Shown here one piece after another: positions 1 to 4,998 of a stretch of 6,643 bases of DNA; within the stretch, counting starts at the first letter, position 1, and every line of letters begins with the position of its first letter. Position numbers and translations under genes: made by a program. The DNA lies in contig JASHVB010000516.1 of NCBI GenBank assembly GCA_030039695.1, positions 1 to 6,643 on the forward strand. Reading direction: 5' to 3'. The notes beneath the pieces are model-generated. The model was not told the origin of the DNA and made no database searches. It was given only the letters and a program-made list of their open reading frames with translations. This DNA is from Acetobacteraceae bacterium (lineage in GTDB: Bacteria; Pseudomonadota; Alphaproteobacteria; Acetobacterales; Acetobacteraceae).

Positions 1-340
1 TTCTCGAACTGGTCCCAGGAAACCTGAACGTACTTCACATCTCGCGCTGTCGCACGGCTGAATGCGTCGGCAATCTGCTGCATCGATAATTCATCACCCG
101 CCAGCGAAAATGTCCTGTTCTTCCATTTGCCGGGATGCTCAAACGTAAGCGATGCAAACGCGCCGATGTCATCCACCGCGACCATCTGCATGGTTGCCAT
201 GAGGCTTAACGGCTGCTGGACCACCCGTTCCGGATTGGCTCGCCCCAATACCCGGACATTCTCAGCCAGTTCTCCATCAAGAAGACCGGCCGCAGTATCG
301 TATACCTGAGGCCGCTCGAACGCAGATGCTCTTCCATTTT
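1..340 (-). pseudogene. NmrA-like NAD(P)-binding oxidoreductase, 3' remnant, frameshifted
   Basis: Two reading frames together give the C-terminal half of an NmrA/YtfG-type atypical SDR. The first frame (337 down to 209) reads MEEHLRSSGLRYTILRPVFL then MENWLRMSGYWGEPIRNG, matching the family's 'EEHLRxSGLxYTxLRPVxFMENW' region, and stops at 206-208. The second frame (about 218 down to the window edge) reads QQPLSLMATMQMVAVDDIGA then FEHPGKWKNRTFSLAGDELS and YVQVSWDQFE, which is the continuation expected in the family. A one- or two-base change near 221-229 would explain the switch. The N-terminal Rossmann half with its GxxGxxG motif is missing, replaced by the LysR fragment upstream. The 3' end lies beyond the window. 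The second frame coincides with the LysR frame, so an open frame of at least 208 codons spans the whole chimera. Family membership is recognised from conserved strings; the deletion origin is inference. Confidence 0.8.
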
Positions 341-344
341 GACT

Positions 345-626
345 TAGAACGCCGCGTATGCTCTGGTCGCGACCGAAGACACGCGTCTCCAACTGGTGCG
401 ACGACGCTTCCATCTGAGCCGCGAACTCCATGACCTGCTCGCCGGCATCGGTCAGGCGGTAGCCCGAAGGTAGCTTCTCGAACATGTGCGCCCCGAGGCG
501 CGCCTCGAGCGCAGCGATACGTCGCAGCACGGTGGAGTGGTTCACCTTGAGGCGCCCGGCGGCGGCCCGGACCGAGCCCTCGCGCGCGACGGCAAGAAAG
601 TAGCGAACGTCATCCCAGTCGATCAT
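345..626 (-). pseudogene. LysR-type regulator, 5' fragment (DNA-binding domain only)
   Basis: Starts at ATG 626-624 and reads MIDWDDVRYFLAVAREGSVR, followed by the classic LysR winged helix-turn-helix: AAAGRLKVNHSTVLRRIAAL, then EARLGAHMFEK and YRLTDAGE. After about residue 94 (RVFGRDQSIRGVL) the LysR sequence ends abruptly. The linker would normally lead into a substrate-binding domain of ~200 residues, and none is present. The same reading frame continues into the remnant of an unrelated NmrA-like gene. LysR proteins are usually ~300 residues and often control a divergently transcribed neighbour, here the oxidoreductase cluster from 972. With no effector domain this product could at most bind DNA without sensing, so I treat it as a pseudogene. 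The Shine-Dalgarno is weak (GGGA about 10 nt before ATG). The domain assignment is confident; loss of function is inference. Confidence 0.85.
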
Positions 627-639
627 GTGGTGCAATCCC

Positions 640-653
640 GCACCGATAGGTGC
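640..653. promoter_or_regulatory. Inverted repeat just upstream of the lysR fragment
   Basis: A perfect 5-bp dyad (GCACC, GATA spacer, GGTGC) lies 13 nt upstream of the lysR start codon. A position this close to the start suits autoregulation or a short hairpin in the leader. No protein assignment is possible from sequence alone, and a 5-bp arm in GC-rich DNA can arise by chance. Confidence 0.3.
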
Positions 654-777
654 ACTCGCCGGAACCTGTGACCAACGGCACGGAACCGCTTTTCGTGCCC
701 CGGCACAAACACTCCGGCCAGTCGAGCACCTGGCGGGCACCACGGGGCGGCCGGAGGCCAGGACAAAAGAAACAACC

Positions 778-795
778 CCATTTGAAGACAAATGG
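778..795. promoter_or_regulatory. AT-rich dyad in the divergent intergenic region, candidate LysR operator
   Basis: The sequence CCATTTG-AAGA-CAAATGG is a perfect 7-bp inverted repeat with a 4-nt spacer. It is an unusually AT-rich island in very GC-rich surroundings, about 150 nt from the lysR start and 176 nt from the start of the oxidoreductase cluster. LysR-family boxes are interrupted dyads built on T-N11-A. This one has T-N10-A spacing between its matching bases, so it is close to but not exactly the classical form. Its location between a LysR gene and a divergent operon is the main support. No clear -35/-10 pair was found beside it. Confidence 0.45.
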
Positions 796-971
796 CCGCG
801 GGCCGACACGCACCCGCCGGCGCGCCGGCACGGCGGACATGGCCGGCCACCGCTGCCCGCGGTCGTTCAGCCGGATCGATTTCGCACCACCGCTATGCGT
901 GCTTGCGCACTGAACGCCCGGCGCAGGCAGACCCATTTCCGCGCAAGTCCGACCGCGCCAGGAGACAGGTC

Positions 972-1598
972 ATGAAAATTGGTTTTATTGGAGCCGGAAA
1001 CGTGACACGCACGTTCGGCCGTCACTTGCTGACCGCCGGCCACACCATCGTCGTGTCTAATTCCAGGGGTCCCGCGACGCTGGCTGATTATGTCGCCGAT
1101 CTCGGTCCGGGCGCCGTCGCGGGGACCAGGGACCAAGCGGCCGAGTGCGGCGTCGTCATCCTCGCGACGAATTGGCTGAACGTGCCGGAAGCGCTGAAAG
1201 GCATCGATTGGCGCGGGCGAATTCTGGTCGACGCCACCAACGCGCATATCGACCCTGTGCCGGACATCAGCCTGGCTGGCGTGACGAGATCGCGGGCCGC
1301 GCTGAAGGGGCGGAGATCCAGCGAGATGGTCGCCGAGATGGCGGCCGGCGCGAGGCTCGTCAAGTCAATCAGCAACATGCCGATGCATTGGATACAGGAC
1401 TTTTCCCCGAACAAGCCGCGTACTGTCATCTTCACATCCGGCGACGACGGCGAAGCAAAGCAGCTCGTCATCGAACTGATCAACAGCACCGGACTGGTCG
1501 CAGTCGATCTCGGGCCGCTCGCCGTGGGCGGTGCCGTGCACGACGTCGGCGGGCCACTGTCCGGGCTCGATCTCCACCTGATCCACCGGCTTCGGTGA
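972..1598 (+). CDS. NADP/F420-oxidoreductase-like protein (COG2085 type), first copy
   Basis: A 208-residue protein opening with an N-terminal Rossmann fold, MKIGFIGAGNVTRTFGRHLL, followed by a cofactor-specificity loop (VVSNSRGP, residues 27-34), typical of the NADPH:F420 oxidoreductase / COG2085 group. Later segments VDATNAH, LVKSISNMPMHW, VIFTSGDDGEAK and the closing GGPLSGLDLHL also match the family layout. Length is normal. The third glycine of the GxGxxG motif is Thr12 (GAGNVT), a departure from the usual form. I start at ATG 972 because GGAG at 961-964 is correctly spaced and the Rossmann strand begins at once. An in-frame ATG at 792 would add 60 unconserved Arg/Ala-rich residues. It is the first gene of a likely three-gene operon, 39 nt before the SDR gene. 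Most Burkholderiales lack F420, so NADP(H) is the more likely cofactor. The substrate is unknown. Confidence 0.85.
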   Translation: MKIGFIGAGNVTRTFGRHLLTAGHTIVVSNSRGPATLADYVADLGPGAVAGTRDQAAECGVVILATNWLNVPEALKGIDWRGRILVDATNAHIDPVPDISLAGVTRSRAALKGRRSSEMVAEMAAGARLVKSISNMPMHWIQDFSPNKPRTVIFTSGDDGEAKQLVIELINSTGLVAVDLGPLAVGGAVHDVGGPLSGLDLHLIHRLR

Positions 1599-1637
1599 CA
1601 GCGCTCCACCTCGAGCACACGAACGGAAGGCATCATC

Positions 1638-2387
1638 GTGTCGAGACTGGCAGACAAGGTCGCCGTCGTCAGCGGCGGCAATAGCGGCATCGGGCTGGCC
1701 ATCGCCCAGCGGTTCGTGAACGAGGGCGCCCGTGTGTTCATTTTCGCCCGGCGACAGGCCATGCTCGACGCGGCGGTGCTGCGCATTGGCGGCAACGTCA
1801 CCGCTATCCAGGCCGACGCAACAAAGCTCGGGGATCTTGACCACGTCGCGGACGTCGTCCGGAGCACGACGGGCAAGGTCGACGTCGTCGTCTCAAGTGC
1901 CGGTGTGACCGAATCAGTGCCGCTGCGCGACATCACGCCGGAGCACTACGACCGCGTCTTCGCCCTGAACGCCAGGGCCCCCCTGTTCCTCACGCAGAAG
2001 ATGCTGCCGATGATGGGGCAACGCGGCTCGATCATCCTGGTCGCCTCGGCGATGCATTACATGGGCCTGGCGAACCACTCGGCCTACGCGGCCACCAAGG
2101 CGGCGCTACGGTCATTCACCCGCACCTGGGCAGCTGAGTTCAAGGACAGCGGCATCCGCGCAAACACGCTGAGTCCCGGGGTGGTCGACACGCCGATGCT
2201 CGATGATCAGGCGAGTTCGCCGGCGCACGCGGCCGAGATTCGCCGCGGCTATACCGCCTACACGCCCATGCTGCGGCTGGCGCATCCCGACGAAATCGCC
2301 AACGCCGCACTCTTCCTCGCCTCGGACGAGAGTTCGTTCATGACGGGCTCTGAGATGGTCGTCGACGGTGGGGTCAGCAACGTCTGA
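1638..2387 (+). CDS. Classical short-chain dehydrogenase/reductase (SDR)
   Basis: A 249-residue cytosolic NAD(P)-dependent oxidoreductase. The cofactor motif is SGGNSGIG at residues 12-19 (usual form TGxxxGIG, here starting with Ser). The NNAG motif appears as SSAG at 86-89. The catalytic tetrad is complete: Asn111, Ser137, Tyr150 and Lys154 (YAATK). SPGVVDTPM and the C-terminal FMTGSEMVVDGGVSNV are standard for the classical family, and 249 residues is the normal length. Arg38-Arg39 after the second beta strand suggests NADP(H) preference, an inference. The start is GTG 1638, preceded by GGAAGG at 1625-1630 with 7-nt spacing. It sits between two COG2085-type genes with 38-39 nt gaps and is probably co-transcribed with them. 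The substrate cannot be read from the sequence; related proteins are often annotated loosely as glucose or 3-oxoacyl reductases. Confidence 0.92.
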   Translation: MSRLADKVAVVSGGNSGIGLAIAQRFVNEGARVFIFARRQAMLDAAVLRIGGNVTAIQADATKLGDLDHVADVVRSTTGKVDVVVSSAGVTESVPLRDITPEHYDRVFALNARAPLFLTQKMLPMMGQRGSIILVASAMHYMGLANHSAYAATKAALRSFTRTWAAEFKDSGIRANTLSPGVVDTPMLDDQASSPAHAAEIRRGYTAYTPMLRLAHPDEIANAALFLASDESSFMTGSEMVVDGGVSNV

Positions 2388-2425
2388 GCAAAATCGCTAT
2401 CTCAACCCATGTCAGGAGTGATGCC

Positions 2426-3025
2426 ATGAGCTACGCAATCATTGGTTCTGGCCCGGTCGGCGATGCCCTTGCCCGCGCGTTCGCCCGCAAGAACATCGAA
2501 GTGGTCATAGCGAGCAGGCGCCCGCCCGAAGCACTGGTGCCGCTGGCAGAGGCGATCGGGCCGACGGTCCGACCCATGTCGATGGGGGACGCGATCAAAG
2601 CCGAGATCATCCTTCTGGCTGTGCCTTTCTGGGCGCACCAGGAGGTTGCGAAGGCCGCCGCAAACTGGCACGGCAAGGTCGTGATCGATGTAACGAATTC
2701 CTTGGGCGTCTCGCCGGAGGAGTTGGATGACCTGCCTTCTTCGGTCGTGGTGGCAAAGGCGTTCGCCGGCGCGAACCTCGTGAAGGCATTCAATCATTTG
2801 CCCGCCAGGGTGCTTGCCATGGATCCGAACGTCAATGGCGGCCGGCGGGTCATATTCCTATCGGGCGACGATGAAAGCGCGACCGCGCGGGTTGCTGCTT
2901 TGGTTGAGCGGCTCGGCTTCGCGCCCGTCGGGCTGGGAAAGCTTGCACAGGGGGCGCCGCTCGTCCAGGCGCGAGGACGTGCGTGGGGGCCACTGATCTT
3001 TCAGGATCTCATCAAGTTCAACTAA
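2426..3025 (+). CDS. NADP/F420-oxidoreductase-like protein (COG2085 type), second copy
   Basis: A 199-residue Rossmann-fold protein of the NADPH:F420 oxidoreductase-like group. GSGPVG at residues 7-12 is an intact GxGxxG. ASRRPPE (29-35) carries two arginines where the NADP 2'-phosphate is usually bound. LLAVPFWAHQEV, VVIDVTNSLG, LVKAFNHLPARVL and VIFLSGDDES follow the family order. It ends GPLIFQDLIKFN, parallel to GPLSGLDLHL in the first copy, but overall the two are clearly diverged rather than a recent duplication. AGGAG at 2414-2418 sets the ATG at 2426; an ATG at 2421 is in another frame. It is the third and last gene of the putative operon. Cofactor choice is better supported here than for the first copy. 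The reaction and substrate are unknown. Confidence 0.87.
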   Translation: MSYAIIGSGPVGDALARAFARKNIEVVIASRRPPEALVPLAEAIGPTVRPMSMGDAIKAEIILLAVPFWAHQEVAKAAANWHGKVVIDVTNSLGVSPEELDDLPSSVVVAKAFAGANLVKAFNHLPARVLAMDPNVNGGRRVIFLSGDDESATARVAALVERLGFAPVGLGKLAQGAPLVQARGRAWGPLIFQDLIKFN

Positions 3026-3271
3026 AATTAGTGCGCGAAAACGGCACGGTTGGCGGTGGCACCGGTTCGCCATACCCCGGTGGGGAGCGCGGGAGGGCGG
3101 CGGTTTCGCTGTTCCTTCAAGTGAAGGCGTGGTCCACTTTCGGGATGGCGGCACCACTGTCCGAGGGGCTGCCTTGGGTCGACTGCTGTCATTCCTGCCT
3201 GCGTTCGGTTCCCGCTGTCGGGCTGTCCTGAGTTACTCGGGCCAGCGGTCGCTGGGACGATCGCCCCGGCG
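3026..3271. other. Intergenic region between converging genes, no gene
   Basis: About 245 nt separate the end of the oxidoreductase cluster from the end of the unknown minus-strand gene. Short frames on both strands show no domain. No terminator with a U-tract was found. At 3266-3280 a perfect 6-bp hairpin (CCGGCG, CTA, CGCCGG) overlaps the stop codon of the minus-strand gene. It could slow transcription but lacks the T-run of an intrinsic terminator. Confidence 0.5.
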
Positions 3272-3826
3272 CTACGCCGGCGCCGCAGCCAGCGCCTCGA
3301 CCAACTCGTTGAGAACCGCCCGCACCGCTTCTGGTGCGAGAGGTGTCGGCAACTTAACATCGTTCTCGATAACGGCCGTATCGCGCGCGGCGAACGCCTC
3401 CTTCAACGCGATACGGGCCGCGGGAGCGGATGACCCCGCGACGTCCTCGATCCGCGTGAGATCACGGTGCCGATCGACATCCGTCACGGGTGCCGACGCG
3501 GCGAAACCGTCATCGCCCAGTGTCGCGGCGTGCTCCTCGGCGCTGCGCAGCATGGGATCAAGTTCGGTTGGAGATGACGAGGGAGTCTCCCCGGGCTTCG
3601 TCTCATCGCGGCCCATCCTGCGGGCAGTTGCCTGCGGTGGCGCCGCCGCGGCTGCAATCGCGGTGTCCATCGCATCATCCAGCGCCGCGCCGGCATCGAG
3701 TGTCTGGCGGAAACCTGCAACGAGGGCATGTACAGACTGCTTGTCGCCTCGCTCGCTGTCAGGCCACGCCCAGCCTTTGATAATTGCCTCGCGGATCGCC
3801 TCGATATGTCGCGACACCCCGCTCAA
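3272..3826 (-). CDS. Hypothetical Ala-rich protein, unrecognised family
   Basis: A 184-residue frame starting at TTG 3826-3824 and ending at TAG. I do not recognise the family. The first 60 residues look like a folded, mostly helical region (HIEAIREAIIKGWAWPDSE, then HALVAGFRQTLDAG). A low-complexity Ala/Pro stretch follows (AIAAAAAPPQATA), then an acidic linker with TPSSSP, and a helical C-terminus (PEAVRAVLNELVEALAAAPA). There is no signal peptide or membrane segment. Strong G/C at third positions and the acidic composition support this strand over the Ser/Arg-rich frame opposite. The start is uncertain: no good Shine-Dalgarno precedes TTG, no ATG lies in frame before the stop at 3878-3880, and the upstream in-frame residues PPQWY could be part of the protein. 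It may therefore be 5'-truncated or start at a rare codon. It is divergent from the Nudix gene. Confidence 0.55.
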   Translation of the reverse strand: MSGVSRHIEAIREAIIKGWAWPDSERGDKQSVHALVAGFRQTLDAGAALDDAMDTAIAAAAAPPQATARRMGRDETKPGETPSSSPTELDPMLRSAEEHAATLGDDGFAASAPVTDVDRHRDLTRIEDVAGSSAPAARIALKEAFAARDTAVIENDVKLPTPLAPEAVRAVLNELVEALAAAPA

Positions 3827-3850
3827 ATACCATTGCGGAGGATCACCCGA

Positions 3851-3869
3851 GCTACCAAATGGTGGTAGC
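3851..3869. promoter_or_regulatory. Inverted repeat upstream of the hypothetical gene, candidate operator
   Basis: A perfect 7-bp inverted repeat (GCTACCA, 5-nt spacer AATGG, TGGTAGC) lies 24 nt upstream of the TTG start of the minus-strand gene. It falls just downstream of a weak promoter-like pair on that strand (ATACAA at 3896-3901 as the -35 and AGTATG at 3872-3877 as the -10, given on the plus strand, 18 nt apart, each matching 4 of 6 consensus bases). The arrangement suits a repressor site or a leader hairpin; neither is proven. Confidence 0.35.
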
Positions 3870-4058
3870 AGAGTATGTCAGCCATAATGAGATGCATACA
3901 AAGACCAAAACGAAGACCAACGTCGCCACTGCCGAAGTTTGAACAGCGAAGTCCGCTGGCTGTGCTGATGTCGAAGCCTAGCGCTCGTTGTGACAGACTC
4001 TTTGCTCCGATTCCCTGCTCCCGATCACACTGCGCATCTGCGCCCTGGCCTTAAGACT

Positions 4059-4078
4059 GCCAGGCTGAGAGCCCTGGC
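4059..4078 (+). promoter_or_regulatory. Stem-loop directly upstream of the Nudix ribosome binding site
   Basis: GCCAGG at 4059-4064 and CCTGGC at 4073-4078 form a perfect 6-bp dyad with an 8-nt loop, ending 2 nt before the AGGTGA Shine-Dalgarno (4081-4086) of the Nudix gene. The block GCCCTGG appears twice (4042-4048 and 4071-4077), so alternative pairings with the central CCAGG are possible. That could influence translation or be chance. Confidence 0.25.
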
Positions 4079-4093
4079 TTAGGTGACTGAACA

Positions 4094-4573
4094 ATGACGA
4101 GCATCACAGGTGAAGCAGCGCGCACGCAATTCGCCGCGCTACCCTTCAGGATCGAGTCAGGTAACTTACAGATACTGCTCATCACCTCACGCGAATCACG
4201 GCGTTGGGTCATTCCAAAGGGATGGCCCATTCCGGGACTCCGGCCAAGAGAAGTGGCTGCCAGGGAGGCGCTCGATGAAGCCGGCCTGGTTGGCAGCATC
4301 CTGGGCAAGCGTTCAATCGGTTCCTACCATTACAGCAAACGGCTGCCAGACAACCGTGAAGTCTTCTGCCGCGTCAAAGTGTTCCTGCTCTCGGTCGATC
4401 GCCAACTCGAGGACTGGCTGGAGAAGGGGCAAAGAGACTACCGGTGGACGACCCCGCAAAGAGCTGCACACATGGTCGACGAGCGCGGTCTTGCTGAGAT
4501 TCTTCGCGCGACCGTTCCGGCGATCGAGTTCCCCGGTCACAAGGTGGGCAAGCGAACGCGTCTCCCGCTTTGA
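4094..4573 (+). CDS. Nudix hydrolase ('IPKGWP' / DIPP-like type)
   Basis: A 159-residue cytosolic hydrolase of a nucleoside diphosphate linked to another moiety. The family mark is RRWVIPKGWPIPG (residues 36-48), followed by the Nudix helix REALDEAGL (57-65), which matches the REUxEExGU core with Asp61 in place of the first Glu of the EE pair. The Glu that normally follows the loop (GxxxxxE) is Leu49. In this subgroup basic or hydrophobic residues are often found there, so it need not be inactivating. The strand before the box, LQILLITSRESRRWV, and length are typical. The start at ATG 4094 is set by AGGTGA at 4081-4086. Relatives resembling diphosphoinositol-polyphosphate phosphohydrolases probably act on dinucleoside polyphosphates or similar compounds; the substrate here is unknown. 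It appears monocistronic, divergent from the hypothetical gene. Confidence 0.9.
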   Translation: MTSITGEAARTQFAALPFRIESGNLQILLITSRESRRWVIPKGWPIPGLRPREVAAREALDEAGLVGSILGKRSIGSYHYSKRLPDNREVFCRVKVFLLSVDRQLEDWLEKGQRDYRWTTPQRAAHMVDERGLAEILRATVPAIEFPGHKVGKRTRLPL

Positions 4574-4998
4574 TTCCAACATGGTGAGCGGTGTAAATCG
4601 CAATTCAGGCCCTGGTTGATGGTGCTCTGCGGCCAGGCGACATTTTTCGTTCTCTGCTGTGATGGTGTTTTCAAAACCCTACCCGACGCCGCACGGGTTA
4701 CCTCGCTCGCGCGACCCGAACGAATACAGCGGCGCAGGAGCGGCGTCTCAACCTATTGGCCGAAAGGCCGTTCCAGTTTGATCCGCAAGTAGGCCAACTC
4801 GGCACGGATTGCCCTAACGCCATGACAGGCATCCTTGATATCAACCGACGTTAGGACGGGCGCAGCCGTGTTGTACCCGGTCAGCGCAAAAGGCGTGAAT
4901 GGCCTTCCAAGCGCTCCCATGAGAAATCCGTCAGTCTTCCTGCCGCTTGGTGTGACTGGTCGGCGCTGGTTCATTGTCCTGGTGGCAGACGATGACCG
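4574..4998. other. Gene-poor region between the Nudix gene and the transporter operon
   Basis: These 425 nt lie between convergent genes. The first ~180 nt hold no ORF of note. A weak dyad (CCTGG near 4611, CCAGG near 4632) followed by a TTTTT run at 4642-4646 is the only terminator-like element for the Nudix gene, and the loop is long, so I do not call it. A small hairpin with a GAAA loop (GGCC 4758-4761, GGCC 4766-4769) is present. One doubtful small minus-strand ORF (4753-4974) occupies the second half. Confidence 0.5.
4753..4974 (-). CDS. Doubtful small ORF downstream of livGF
   Basis: A 73-codon frame on the same strand as the transporter operon, starting 24 nt after its stop codon. The protein is unrecognised: a basic N-terminus (MNQRRPVTPSGRK), a central hydrophobic patch (FTPFALTGYNTAAPVL) and a helical C-terminus (AIRAELAYLRIKLERPFGQ). 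AGGA lies only 4 nt before the ATG. Codon use is less GC-biased than in the ABC gene. It could be a small real gene, the remnant of a larger one, or chance. A competing plus-strand frame covers part of the same DNA. Confidence 0.22.
   Translation of the reverse strand: MNQRRPVTPSGRKTDGFLMGALGRPFTPFALTGYNTAAPVLTSVDIKDACHGVRAIRAELAYLRIKLERPFGQ

Larger units (their letters stand above)
627..971. other. Divergent intergenic region, no gene
   Basis: These 345 nt separate the minus-strand lysR fragment from the plus-strand oxidoreductase cluster. Frames that stay open here on both strands read as Arg/Pro/Ala-rich translations typical of GC-rich non-coding DNA, with no recognisable domain. The region holds the inverted repeats at 640-653 and 778-795 and a 14-bp GC palindrome at 816-829. 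The start of the region's AT-richest patch is about 761. Promoters for both directions are expected here, but no convincing sigma-70 boxes could be picked. Confidence 0.6.

Noticed and set aside
816..829. A perfect 14-bp palindrome GCCGGCGCGCCGGC
   Set aside because: It consists only of G and C in very GC-rich DNA, where such palindromes arise easily. It has no link to a promoter or start.
610..936. Minus-strand and plus-strand short frames in the divergent intergenic region
   Set aside because: Pro/Arg/Ala-rich translations without motifs. The region sits where promoters for both flanking genes are expected.
792..971. A 60-codon N-terminal extension of the first COG2085 gene
   Set aside because: The extension is Arg/Ala-rich and unconserved in character. 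The Rossmann fold begins at ATG 972, which has a well-placed Shine-Dalgarno.
1088..1936. A 282-codon minus-strand frame across the first two operon genes
   Set aside because: It is antisense to two confidently recognised coding regions and crosses their gene boundary. It is Ser/Thr-rich with no domain.
972..3025. An F420-dependent pathway
   Set aside because: The COG2085 family name suggests F420, but most proteobacteria of this kind lack F420 synthesis and no F420 biosynthesis gene is in the window. NADP use is the simpler reading.
3266..3280. Hairpin at the end of the hypothetical gene as an intrinsic terminator
   Set aside because: The 6-bp stem is perfect, but no T-run follows it on either strand, and it overlaps the coding end.
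3129..3887. A 252-codon plus-strand frame opposite the hypothetical gene
   Set aside because: Its translation is Ser/Arg/Ala-rich with no domain, typical of the antisense of an Ala-rich GC-rich gene. The minus-strand frame has better composition.
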